A program made the translations under genes and the position numbers. Below are positions 17,461 to 25,405 of a stretch of DNA of 64,000 bases, in pieces. The stretch is from Hyphococcus flavus. GTDB taxonomy: Bacteria > Pseudomonadota > Alphaproteobacteria > Caulobacterales > Parvularculaceae. The notes under the pieces are model-generated. The model was not told the origin of the DNA and did no database searches. It saw only the letters and a list, made by a program, of their open reading frames with translations. Position 1 is the stretch's first letter. Every line of letters starts with the position of its first letter. The DNA is taken from the NCBI RefSeq assembly GCF_028748065.1, contig NZ_CP118166.1, positions 1-64,000 of the forward strand, read 5' to 3'.

Positions 17461-18062
17461 TCGTCAAAGCCCCATTGATCGACCCTGAAAGGCCGCAACA
17501 AGTTTTTGACCGCCGGATTTTCCGTGATCGCCCCGCCGATCATGGCGCTTTCGCGATTTTCAAAAAGCCAGCCGATCATCAACAGCGCCGCCGCGCGTAT
17601 AGGATGCGGCACGTCAGACGCCGCGCCATAACCGCATGTGAATGCGATTGAAACGGCGCCGCGCGCCTCGCTCAAATCCCCCGGCCAGCTTTGCCCCGGC
17701 GCCAGCAACAGCGTTGATCGGTCGTGACGCTCGGAAATCTGATAGACCGATGACGCGACCGTTTGTTCCTGATCGTCATCATCAGTATAGGTGACGCTAT
17801 CGACGGAAACCGTCGGCGCCAGCGGCAGGCGCAAACCGCAGACCCCCGGAAAGCAATCGATCGTCAGCGTCCATTCCTGCGTCATCAACGCGCGGTTTAA
17901 GACGCCGTCCGGCCCGTCAAGATGTCCCTCGACCGCATAATAAAGCGCCGTCAGCAATGCGTCGTCATCGCCGGTGACAATCCGCAAATGGGTGCGGATT
18001 TCATCAAGCGACAAGAACGGCGCGGCGGGCGCGGTTGTCCTGGTCAGGCTGTAGGTTTTCAT
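17457..18062 (-). CDS. Head-tail connector (gp6-like adaptor)
   Basis: A 201-residue protein with FLSLDEIRTHLRIVTGDDDALLT (from about residue 17), the diagnostic helix-rich start of the gp6-like/phiE125 gp8 connector family. LRLPLAPTVSVDSVTYTDDD and a C-terminal helical segment VPHPIRAAALLMIGWLFENR follow. It forms the ring that binds below the portal. It lies between a small protein and the head-closure gene. Confidence 0.87.
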   Translation of the reverse strand: MKTYSLTRTTAPAAPFLSLDEIRTHLRIVTGDDDALLTALYYAVEGHLDGPDGVLNRALMTQEWTLTIDCFPGVCGLRLPLAPTVSVDSVTYTDDDDQEQTVASSVYQISERHDRSTLLLAPGQSWPGDLSEARGAVSIAFTCGYGAASDVPHPIRAAALLMIGWLFENRESAMIGGAITENPAVKNLLRPFRVDQWGFDE

Positions 18063-18065
18063 TGA

Positions 18066-18281
18066 TTAACCGATAAGATCGCGGGTTTCGCGCGCGCCGG
18101 CGGTCGCCGTTTCGGGACCGGCCGTGTTGCGCCGCGTTTGCGCTTTTGTGACTTTTTCCGCCTGATCGCTGTCGATCATGCGTTTCGCCGTTTCTTTATC
18201 GACGGTGATGATTTCGCCGGCGGCTTGCGAAAACCGAACGCCGGCGCGGTGTGTTTTCAGTCTGATTTTTACTTGCGTCAT
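18066..18281 (-). CDS. Small basic phage protein after major capsid
   Basis: The ATG at 18281 (MTQVKIRLKTHRAGVRF) gives a 71-residue basic protein. An upstream start at 18332 would place a hairpin terminator inside the coding sequence, so it is rejected. Its KTHRAGVRFSQAAGEIITVDKETAKRMI segment (start near residue 9) resembles small proteins often found directly after capsid genes, sometimes annotated as head-fibre or DUF-type proteins. No function is known. Confidence 0.6.
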   Translation of the reverse strand: MTQVKIRLKTHRAGVRFSQAAGEIITVDKETAKRMIDSDQAEKVTKAQTRRNTAGPETATAGARETRDLIG

Positions 18282-18288
18282 GAAATAA

Positions 18289-18314
18289 AACGGCGGGCGT
18301 TGCCGCCCGCCGTT
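18289..18314 (-). terminator. Intrinsic terminator after major capsid gene
   Basis: A perfect 11-bp stem (AACGGCGGGCG / CGCCCGCCGTT) closes a four-base loop that reads GCAA on the minus strand, a stable GNRA tetraloop. It is followed by TTATTTC. It lies 22 bases after the capsid stop and immediately before the next gene's ATG. It probably lowers transcription into tail genes relative to capsid, or is overcome by an antiterminator. Confidence 0.78.
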
Positions 18315-18336
18315 CCTAACTGTGATTTTCAAGCGA

Positions 18337-19647
18337 TTATGACGACGCTTGTTTCAGGTGTTTGATCGCCGCGCCATCGGCCAGTTCGCCGTCGAGACGG
18401 TTCCAGCCAAGGAAACCGACCTGCAGCAATTCGGCGAACCGCTCGCGCATGACAATCAGGTTAAACCCGCGCACCATGCGCACGATATATTTGCCATGAT
18501 CACCGAACACCATCGAGCGCGCATCCGCCGCCGGCGTCGCAATGGCGTTGTTGATGCGGTAATTATAACCGAGCAATGTCGGCGCCGCGCCAGTGCGCGC
18601 GTCGCGACCCTGCCAGATATAATTTCCTTCGCTATCTTTGATCTTGCGCAACAGTTTCAAGGTGGTGTCGTGAAACTGAAAGCGGCATTTCGGCGACATG
18701 CGATAAGCCATATCGACCGAATGTTCGAGGTCCAGCACTTCATCAAGGGTGATGGCCGCGACGGCCGCCGCTTCGACGCCCTCGGCGGTCGCCGTCATGA
18801 TGCCGTTCGGATCGCCGGTGCCGTCGCCGGTGGTCAGCGCTGCGTTGCCCGATCGCGCCAGGCGTTCGCCCAATAGCTCATTTAAAAGCGACTGCATATC
18901 GAACGCGCTGTCCTGCAACAATTCCAGCGGGACTTGCACGACCCCCGAGCGGTAGACATAAGCGTCCAATTGTTTTTGCCCGAAGGTCACGTCGTCGGTG
19001 CCGTCGGTGTGTGACGCGGCGTTCTCGGCGAATTTTGCGCCGGTGTTGGCCGTGTCGTTGACGGTCGGCCATGGCAACGGATTGCCGCTGTCGGTCGTGA
19101 TAAGCCGGCACATATCGGGATCCATCATTGGCCCCCAAATCGCCATGGTTTTCGTGATCTCGTTGAGGAAACCCGTCGGCACCATATAGCCGCCTTCGGA
19201 CGGCGTGCCGACCGATTGCGCGCGAATTTCCGGCGGCAAATTGCGGCCCATGATTTCGCTTTGGAAAACCGAACGCTCCTCCACATTCAGCGCACTGGCG
19301 CCAAACTGGCAAAGCTTCGTGAACACGTCATTGACGCTCGGCGCTTCGTCGCCGGCGCTGCGTTCTTCACGATCGCCAGGATCCGGGCGCCGGTTGCGCC
19401 GTTCTTTTTCTTCCTGCTGGCGCGCGCGGTCTTCACGCTCGGCCTGCTTCGCCTCGCGTTCTTCCTGCGCTTCCTGTTTTTCATATTCAGAATCGAGACG
19501 ATCCCACTCGGCCATCATGGCGTCATGTTCTTTTTCGATCTCTTTCTGACGCGCTTCGGGCGTCTTGTCGGTGATTTCTTCGCGTTTGGCGCGGGCGTCG
19601 GCCAGCAACTTGGCTTGCTTCTCCCGCAATTCCTTCAAAGTCGGCAT
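18337..19647 (-). CDS. HK97-family major capsid protein
   Basis: A 436-residue protein. The first ~95 residues are highly charged and helical (KELREKQAKLLADARAKREE, then Glu/Arg-rich), matching the scaffolding delta domain that the phage protease removes. The HK97-fold core follows, with GTPSEGGYMVPTGF (about 146-159) and a C-terminal FGDHGKYIVRMVRGFNLIVM (about 387-406). The ATG is preceded by a GAGAAAGG site. The gene follows the protease and precedes the connectors, the standard HK97-like order. It encodes the icosahedral shell. Confidence 0.95.
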   Translation of the reverse strand: MPTLKELREKQAKLLADARAKREEITDKTPEARQKEIEKEHDAMMAEWDRLDSEYEKQEAQEEREAKQAEREDRARQQEEKERRNRRPDPGDREERSAGDEAPSVNDVFTKLCQFGASALNVEERSVFQSEIMGRNLPPEIRAQSVGTPSEGGYMVPTGFLNEITKTMAIWGPMMDPDMCRLITTDSGNPLPWPTVNDTANTGAKFAENAASHTDGTDDVTFGQKQLDAYVYRSGVVQVPLELLQDSAFDMQSLLNELLGERLARSGNAALTTGDGTGDPNGIMTATAEGVEAAAVAAITLDEVLDLEHSVDMAYRMSPKCRFQFHDTTLKLLRKIKDSEGNYIWQGRDARTGAAPTLLGYNYRINNAIATPAADARSMVFGDHGKYIVRMVRGFNLIVMRERFAELLQVGFLGWNRLDGELADGAAIKHLKQASS

Positions 19648-19694
19648 GATATAACCTTTCTCATGTTTGGTTAATGCGCTGGCCTATGGCGCGT

Positions 19695-20309
19695 TTAGGC
19701 TTGCGATGCTGCGGGATTTCGCCGCCTCGCTTTTCGGATCCTGAGATCCAAATCCATATCCATCGTTCGCATGATGTTGCTGGAAACACTGGCGCGCTCT
19801 TGCTGTAGCGAGCGCAAAGCGATTTCGGTTGACGGAAACGCCGGAAAGGTGACGATCGATGCGTCCAGCAATTCGCCGACTTCGACGATCGTGCGCAGCG
19901 GGTTTTCTTCGTCGCTGTCGTCCCATTCCTGCACGCCGCCACGCATGGAAAACCCGATCGACATCTGATTGAGATCGCCGCGTTTCATTTTCGGCACGAT
20001 GCGCTTGACGTCCGGATCCTCTGCGTCAAGGTCCGCATCGATGCGCAAGCCCTTGCGGTCTTCGACAAGTTTCAGGGTTCCCGATGCGGTGCGCGCCAGC
20101 GGCAAGTCGCGATGTTCCAGCAACAACCGCACATCGTCATTTAGCACATTGCGGAATGCGCCGGCGCGGATCGTCTCGCGAAACATGCCGCCAATATCGG
20201 CGATCTCGCCAAACACGGCCGCATAGCCCGTTACGCCGATGGCGCCATCGGCGCGGCGTTCCATATTCACCGCGCTTGCGACGCGGATCTCTAAGTCTTC
20301 TCGCTTCAT
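19695..20309 (-). CDS. HK97-family prohead protease
   Basis: A 204-residue protein of the U35/HK97 prohead-protease family. It begins MKREDLEIRV with VTGYAAVFGE, followed by LLEHRDLPLART containing the catalytic His (about residue 66) and DLNQMSIGFSM containing the catalytic Ser (about residue 117). It cleaves the capsid delta domain and itself during head maturation. The basic C-terminal extension (RIRKARRRNPAASQA) may be removed by autocleavage. It lies between portal and capsid genes. Confidence 0.93.
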   Translation of the reverse strand: MKREDLEIRVASAVNMERRADGAIGVTGYAAVFGEIADIGGMFRETIRAGAFRNVLNDDVRLLLEHRDLPLARTASGTLKLVEDRKGLRIDADLDAEDPDVKRIVPKMKRGDLNQMSIGFSMRGGVQEWDDSDEENPLRTIVEVGELLDASIVTFPAFPSTEIALRSLQQERASVSSNIMRTMDMDLDLRIRKARRRNPAASQA

Positions 20310-20324
20310 GATTTTCGCCTTTGT

Positions 20325-21647
20325 CTATTCGTCGGCGTTGTCGCCGGCGCTATCGTCGCCCTCGCCGCCGTCATCATCGGCCGGCTCATCATCATTCGCC
20401 GCCGGCGGCGTGCCTGGCGCGTTTTGCGCGCCCGCCTGATCAAGCGGCACGGTCGCGCCCTGAATGAACAGCCTGTCGCTGCCTTCGATAAACGGCATGT
20501 TTTCGCGACGGCGGATCTCCGCCGGCGTTGAAATGCTGTTCTGGATCGCTTTCGCGTAAGCCTCCATGCGGTTTTTCAAATCACCGCGTAAAAGCCCGTC
20601 CATGTTAAATTCGATAAAGCGTTTATTATCGCCGCGCTTGAAAAATTTGAGATTGATTTCGGCTTCGATCTTGCGAATTAATCCGCTCAATGAATGTTTG
20701 ACTAAATGCAAGTCTTGCTGTTCGGTGTTCGAAAATGTGCCGTGCGTTAAATCCTGCAGAAAAACCGGCGGCAAATTAAACCCGCGCGCCATCTGTTCGA
20801 TGATGAAACGCTGCACGTCGATCATTTGTCCCTTTTCGGGTTCAAACGCCAGCTTTTCCAGTTTGTGATTATTCGGCAATGGCAGGACGTTGCGCCCCTT
20901 TTCCTGCGCTTGCTTCATCGCGCGTTCAACATCTTCCGACGCCCGCGTCACGGCCTTTCCCGTATCGAAATCACCAAACAACGCCATCGGCGGCATGCCG
21001 CCGTTTTTAAAATAACCCGCCCCATAATTTTCAACCGCGATCGCCAGCCCGATCGTGTTGCGCAAGATGTCATAAGGCGTGACCGTCGAAATCATGTCCT
21101 CTTGCAAGTGCCAGTAAATGTCGAGAACGTCGCGCGCCTGGTAAACCCGCGTGCGGTTGTCGTCGATCTTATACCGATATTCTTTGGCGAACCCTTTTAG
21201 CTTGACCTCGACTTTTGTCGGATCCATGGGATAAAGATTGATCGGCCGATCGTTGGCGTCGCGTTCGATATAGGTCAGCCAGCGGCGGCGCTTCATCAGG
21301 CAATTGACGCCATATTCACGCCAGTCATAAGACGACCAGTCATCATTGATCTGATCATGAACCAGTTTGTGCAACGGCGATCGCGGCTTTCGCGTGTTGC
21401 CGTCATTATCGCGTTGCATCAGATCCAGCGGCAGTTTTGCGATGGTTTGCGCGTAGAAATTACAACCCGCTGCAAACGCCGGATTGCGCATCGCCTTTTC
21501 AACCGTGACGTTTTCACCCGCTGGCGTGGTGTAAGCGTCCATAATCGTTTTCAGGATTTCATTTGTCGTCAGCGGCGTCGCGGGATTTTCGATGCTCCGC
21601 GTTTCCGCAACGCTGCGCGCCCTGATTTCCAAAGGTCCGATTTTCAT
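20325..21647 (-). CDS. HK97-family portal protein
   Basis: A 440-residue protein of the HK97-type portal family. PAFAAGCNFYAQTIAKLPL (about 59-77), an IYWHLQEDMISTVTPYDIL segment (near 174-192), and ARGFNLPPVFLQDLTHGTFSN (near 288-308) are the usual conserved blocks. The last ~50 residues are a disordered Asp/Glu/Ala-rich tail. It forms the dodecameric channel for DNA entry and exit. Its start overlaps the terminase stop by one base (TAATG). Confidence 0.94.
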   Translation of the reverse strand: MKIGPLEIRARSVAETRSIENPATPLTTNEILKTIMDAYTTPAGENVTVEKAMRNPAFAAGCNFYAQTIAKLPLDLMQRDNDGNTRKPRSPLHKLVHDQINDDWSSYDWREYGVNCLMKRRRWLTYIERDANDRPINLYPMDPTKVEVKLKGFAKEYRYKIDDNRTRVYQARDVLDIYWHLQEDMISTVTPYDILRNTIGLAIAVENYGAGYFKNGGMPPMALFGDFDTGKAVTRASEDVERAMKQAQEKGRNVLPLPNNHKLEKLAFEPEKGQMIDVQRFIIEQMARGFNLPPVFLQDLTHGTFSNTEQQDLHLVKHSLSGLIRKIEAEINLKFFKRGDNKRFIEFNMDGLLRGDLKNRMEAYAKAIQNSISTPAEIRRRENMPFIEGSDRLFIQGATVPLDQAGAQNAPGTPPAANDDEPADDDGGEGDDSAGDNADE

Positions 21648-23368
21648 TAAACTGCGATCCTAAAATCTTCATCGTTCCACGGCGACGTCGTCACCGTTTC
21701 GATCCGCGCTGAAATGCCGATGGCGCCGCACGCGGCGGCGATGCCGTCAATGCGCTTTGTCGATTTGTCTTTCGACGGTTTGATGTTTTCCGCTGCGTCC
21801 TGTTCGATTGCGACGGCTTTCGCATGTTCGCGCAAAAGCGGTTGCCCGCCATGATGAAAGCCGTTTGACATGACCAGGCGTTCAAGTTCTTTCGCGGGCG
21901 CCGACATCGACGCATATCCCTGACCATAAAAAGCGACGGGGATCCCCTCTTGCTGCAACTTGACCGCCGTTTCCGTCGCGTTCCATCGGTCAATCGCAAG
22001 GCCGCCCTCATGCGGTTTACGATTGAGATTGTTCGTATGCGCTACTTTAAACTTTGTCGCGTCCTCGATGACCTGACGCCGCAAGAACGCATAGTCGATG
22101 ACGTTGCCGGGCGTTGTCAGCAAAGCGCCGTTTTCAACGTGACCCGCATAATCGATCCGGTCGCGCTTTGTGTGTTCCTCGACCAGTAATTCCGGCTTCC
22201 AAAACCGGGCAATCATCACTGGCGTTTCAAGCATTTCTTGCTTAGGAAACCACCAGATCAGCGCCGAAAGGTCCGCCGTCGATGAAATATCGAGACCGCC
22301 ATAACAGGTTTTCCCGACCAGCCCCGCTTCAATCGCACGCCAGTCGATCGGTCCTTTACAATGGTCCCACCCATAGCGATTGCCGGCGTCATCAACACTG
22401 TCGATCGGCAACCATAAGACCGCCTGATCGGTCCAAAGGTTCAAGTGATAATTCTTGAAATGGTTTTCGAGGCGGGGAAGCCGAGCGGCGCGTTTGGCGT
22501 TGGCGCGCATGGCTTCCAGTTTTTTCGATACGCCTAAATTTGGGTTTGCCTTCCGCCAGGTTTCTTCGGCCTGCCAATCGTCTTCAGGTTCGGCTGCATA
22601 GATCACGACCAGCGTTTCAGGGTCTTCGATTTCACCCTTGGCGATCGCCTCGCATTCGTCGAAAACTTCCTGGCCGTATGTGCCGCGCTTGCCGGCTGTC
22701 GAAATCAGAAACTCGATCGGTTGATCGCGAGCATCCGCGCTATCGTGCACGAATAGATAAAGCTCGCCGTCCTTCCATTCGTGAATCTCGTCGCCGATCA
22801 GCCCGGACATGTTAAAGCCGTGCTTGCCGCTGGCCTTTCCGGAAAGAGGCTTGAAGCTCGCTAACAGTTCCGGGCAATAGATCGACGCCTTGTATGGCTC
22901 TAGCGCATCCTGCAATTCAGGCGAGTGCGCGATCATCATGGTCGCCTGATTGAAAACCAGTTCGGCTTGATCTTTATTTGACGCGATCGAATAGACCTGG
23001 CCGCCGATCTCGCCATCACCCAACAGCGCGACCAGCGCGACGCCGGCGGCGAGTTCCGTCTTGCCGTTCTTGCGCGGCACCCAAACGAAAACCCGGCGAT
23101 AACGGCGCGTCCCGTCCTCACGCTTCCAGCCATACATCGGCCGGATGATGTCGTTAGCCTGCCACGGCTCAAGGATGAAAGGCTTGCCGGCCCATCGGCC
23201 GGTCGTCAGTTTGAGTTTGTTCGCGAAAAAATCGACGACCCGATCGGCTGCTTTTTCGTCGAACCAATAGGCCCCGTCGATCCAGCGGCCGCCATCGTGA
23301 TCATAGACCGCAGCGGCATGAACGCCCGGCGGCCTTTCCGGCGTCGCCATGTCCGCCGCAACCGCCAT
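21647..23368 (-). CDS. Terminase large subunit (HK97-like TerL)
   Basis: A 573-residue protein with both terminase activities. The ATPase has a Walker A-like VPRKNGKT (97-104), a Walker B IGDEIHEW (Asp193, Glu194) and a coupling segment FLISTAGKRGTYGQE (near 220-234). The nuclease has the GGLDIS aspartate (Asp360) and a late DGIAAACGA aspartate near 544. It packages DNA into the prohead and cuts the genome. The Terminase_1 type together with the neighbouring HNH gene suggests cos-type packaging. Confidence 0.95.
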   Translation of the reverse strand: MAVAADMATPERPPGVHAAAVYDHDGGRWIDGAYWFDEKAADRVVDFFANKLKLTTGRWAGKPFILEPWQANDIIRPMYGWKREDGTRRYRRVFVWVPRKNGKTELAAGVALVALLGDGEIGGQVYSIASNKDQAELVFNQATMMIAHSPELQDALEPYKASIYCPELLASFKPLSGKASGKHGFNMSGLIGDEIHEWKDGELYLFVHDSADARDQPIEFLISTAGKRGTYGQEVFDECEAIAKGEIEDPETLVVIYAAEPEDDWQAEETWRKANPNLGVSKKLEAMRANAKRAARLPRLENHFKNYHLNLWTDQAVLWLPIDSVDDAGNRYGWDHCKGPIDWRAIEAGLVGKTCYGGLDISSTADLSALIWWFPKQEMLETPVMIARFWKPELLVEEHTKRDRIDYAGHVENGALLTTPGNVIDYAFLRRQVIEDATKFKVAHTNNLNRKPHEGGLAIDRWNATETAVKLQQEGIPVAFYGQGYASMSAPAKELERLVMSNGFHHGGQPLLREHAKAVAIEQDAAENIKPSKDKSTKRIDGIAAACGAIGISARIETVTTSPWNDEDFRIAV

Positions 23369-23384
23369 CGCGCGACGCTGTTTT

Positions 23385-23933
23385 CTAGTTCAAAAATCCG
23401 ACGGTCGGCGAGCGTTCGCCGGCCTCCGGTTTCTTGTCTTGCGTTGGCGGTTTTGCGCCATCGCCGGCGGCGCCGAACAAATCGCCCGGCACGCCTTGGG
23501 CCGCACGCGCCGCAAAAATCCGTTGACGCTCAGCCGGATTAAGACCGAAACGATCCTCGGTTCTTTCCAGAACCGGCTCAAGCCTGAGCGAAATCATCAT
23601 CGCCGATCGGATCCGGTCATAGCCGGTTTCCGTTTCATAGTGCGTGCCGTTGTCATCAAGAAATTTGTTGACGTCCAGCCATCGCTGATAGTTGCGGCAA
23701 TAGCGCGCAAACGTATCGACGTCGGCGTCGCTCAACAGTTTCAACCTGATCAGCTTCGGCGCCAGGCGATCCCAAATCTCGCCGCCTTTCTTTTTCGCCA
23801 TCCAGGACGGTTTCGTCACTTTGGCTTTTTGGTCGGCGACGGCTGCAATCGGATCTTTCCCGATCGGCCGCCGCGATGTTCCCTTGGCCTCTTTTATCGC
23901 CGCTGGCTGCGGCGTTGGTCCGCGCTTCGCCAT
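23385..23933 (-). CDS. Terminase small subunit, P27 family
   Basis: The start at 23933 (MAKRGPTPQPAAIKEAKGT) is chosen because a GAGG site lies eight bases upstream; ATGs six bases and further upstream are in frame but too close. The 182-residue product matches P27-type small terminases: the RGPTP N-terminus, WDRLAPKLIRLKLLSDADV and FARYCRNYQRWLDV helices (about 65-100) and a Pro/Lys/Gly-rich tail. It recognises the packaging site and stimulates TerL. Confidence 0.92.
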   Translation of the reverse strand: MAKRGPTPQPAAIKEAKGTSRRPIGKDPIAAVADQKAKVTKPSWMAKKKGGEIWDRLAPKLIRLKLLSDADVDTFARYCRNYQRWLDVNKFLDDNGTHYETETGYDRIRSAMMISLRLEPVLERTEDRFGLNPAERQRIFAARAAQGVPGDLFGAAGDGAKPPTQDKKPEAGERSPTVGFLN

Positions 23934-23998
23934 GGTCATTGCCTCATCAAAAAAAAATTCTCGAAAACTTGCGCGCAAAAAAAATCGCTTCGTTCGTT

Positions 23999-24463
23999 TT
24001 AGAGATCCGACCCGCCCCCCCGGCGTGCGCGCGCTGAAAGGTGACGCGCGACATGGTCGGCCAATTCTGGCCGAACCTCGCGCAAAGGCTGCTTGCCTAG
24101 CCTGATTGCAAGCTGGTCGATCGCTTCAATGCCGTCGCTCTCGATCCGCGCTTTGAAACCATCATGCATCGCCTTTGTTGACGACACCCAATAGTCACGC
24201 ATCCAGAACAATTCGCGATTGCCGCAGTGCGGATACAGGTGATCGGTCAACTCTCGCGCAGCGACAACGCCGTCAAGCTTGGAATACTGACAAAGCGGCT
24301 CGCGTTGCCCGTGCTCTTTCGATGCTTTCGCCCATCGCGCATCATAACCGCGCTCATGTGCCGAGCCGCGTTCGGCGTCGTGACGCTCTTGCGCTTCACG
24401 CTTTGCTAAACTCGACATGCGCTGTTGCGCCTGACTGCGAAATGTCGGCGGCATCATCGCCAT
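23999..24463 (-). CDS. HNH-like endonuclease beside terminase
   Basis: A 154-residue protein of the type found just upstream of terminase genes in HK97-like phages. A helical basic N-terminus is followed by EPLCQYSKLDGVVAARELTD, HLYPHCGNRELFWMRD and WVSSTKAMHDGFKAR (about 55-105). The DH pair in TDHLYPH and a distal HD make a plausible HNH centre. The usual first Cys-pair is reduced to a single Cys (PLCQYS), so metal ligation is not standard. Such HNH proteins are needed for cos cleavage by terminase in related phages. Confidence 0.75.
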   Translation of the reverse strand: MAMMPPTFRSQAQQRMSSLAKREAQERHDAERGSAHERGYDARWAKASKEHGQREPLCQYSKLDGVVAARELTDHLYPHCGNRELFWMRDYWVSSTKAMHDGFKARIESDGIEAIDQLAIRLGKQPLREVRPELADHVARHLSARARRGGGSDL

Positions 24464-24465
24464 GA

Positions 24466-24762
24466 TCAGCCGATGATGATCGTGCGTTGCTGTATGTCGA
24501 TCCGCGAATAGTTGGTTGTGATCTTGTTCCGCACGACATACCGCCGGCCCTTGATGCCGCCTGACAGAAACGGCTGCACAATCTGCGCATTGTCTTGCGT
24601 CACTTCATCCCCGCCGCTCGTCACGACCAGGCCGCCCGCCTCAACCGGCTCGATCGTGGTTTCGACCGCCTCGATTGTCTCACTGTCCTGCAGGACTTGC
24701 GACCAATCGAAAGGATAATCGAGACTTTCATCGGCGCGCTTGAGCAAGAATTGCGCTGTCAT
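24466..24762 (-). CDS. Phage fiber-tail adaptor-like small beta protein
   Basis: The ATG at 24762 (MTAQFLLKRADESLDYPFDW) follows an AAAGGC site by ten bases. A TTG six bases earlier is a less likely start. The 98-residue product has the sequence style LDYPFDWSQVLQDSETIE ... QPFLSGGIKGRRYVVRNKIT ... QRTIIIG, seen in small phage proteins annotated as fiber-tail adaptors with an Ig-like beta fold. It overlaps neither neighbour and lies next to HNH and terminase. The assignment is from pattern memory, and position near the head genes leaves its role open. Confidence 0.62.
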   Translation of the reverse strand: MTAQFLLKRADESLDYPFDWSQVLQDSETIEAVETTIEPVEAGGLVVTSGGDEVTQDNAQIVQPFLSGGIKGRRYVVRNKITTNYSRIDIQQRTIIIG

Positions 24763-24783
24763 CGTCAAAGCCTTTCGTGATTA

Positions 24784-24825
24784 GCCGCCGGCGTCTGCAA
24801 ACCAGCCAAAACAAACGCCGGCGGC
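24784..24825 (-). repeat. GC-rich inverted repeat in 106-bp intergenic gap
   Basis: Perfect 11-bp arms GCCGCCGGCGT (24784-24794) and ACGCCGGCGGC (24815-24825) enclose a 20-base A/C-rich loop. The arms could form a stable RNA hairpin on either strand, but neither side is followed by a T run. It lies between the tail-like gene at 24875 and the adaptor-like gene. It may be a transcript-stability or processing element, or a degenerate terminator. Confidence 0.5.
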
Positions 24826-24874
24826 CGAGCGCGCCAGATCCGGAGGGATAAGCGGCCGGCAGCGCAACCGTTTG

Positions 24875-25405
24875 TTATGCCGCCGCTGCGGTCGCCGTTG
24901 CTGTCACGTTCAACGTGTCGCCGTCATCGACGGCCTTGTCGCCGCCGGTAAAGGCCGCAACGCCGTACAAAATGCCCGACGTGCCGCCTTTTGTGGCGTT
25001 GGTCGCCAGGAACAAACCGCCGATCGTGTCAGATGCGTTAATCGAAAACGATGCGACGTTGCCTGAGTTATCAACCGATCCGGCCGCGACCGTGCCGGGC
25101 GTGAAATCCTGCCTTGCGGCTTCATCATATCCCGTCGCTTCCGCCCAGCCGGCATGGCTCGCCATAGTGTCGCCTGCGGCAATCGTCGGGCTATCGTCGG
25201 TCAAGCCGATATAATGCGCCGCCGTATAGGCCGACCCTTTGAAATACTTGTCGAGCAAATCGTTAAGGCCCGTCGTCACGACAAGGTTGTCGGCGACGTC
25301 ACGCCATTTTTCGTTGCCGTCCTTGTCAACGCAAACGATGTCATAGCGCGTGCATGCCGCCGCAGCCATCGCGATTTGATGCTTATTCATGGTCTCGCCT
25401 TTCAT
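24875..25405 (-). CDS. Phage beta protein, paralogue of 8555-9103
   Basis: A 176-residue protein homologous over about 120 residues to the product of 8555-9103 (shared NLVV, LLDKYFKG, TIAAGDTMASHAGW, GGLFLATN blocks). The N-terminus differs (KHQIAMAAAACTRYDIVCVD) and the C-terminus is Ala/Thr-rich. The ATG at 25405 overlaps the upstream stop as ATGA; an internal ATG at 25390 has a better ribosome binding site (AAGGCGAG). It lies among head-packaging genes rather than tail genes. Function is unknown; a structural decoration or fibre role is possible. Confidence 0.7.
   Translation of the reverse strand: MKGETMNKHQIAMAAAACTRYDIVCVDKDGNEKWRDVADNLVVTTGLNDLLDKYFKGSAYTAAHYIGLTDDSPTIAAGDTMASHAGWAEATGYDEAARQDFTPGTVAAGSVDNSGNVASFSINASDTIGGLFLATNATKGGTSGILYGVAAFTGGDKAVDDGDTLNVTATATAAAA

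Noticed and set aside
23349-24002. A 217-residue open frame opposite the small terminase gene
   Set aside because: The P27 small terminase on the minus strand is well supported and this frame is Arg-rich without a domain.
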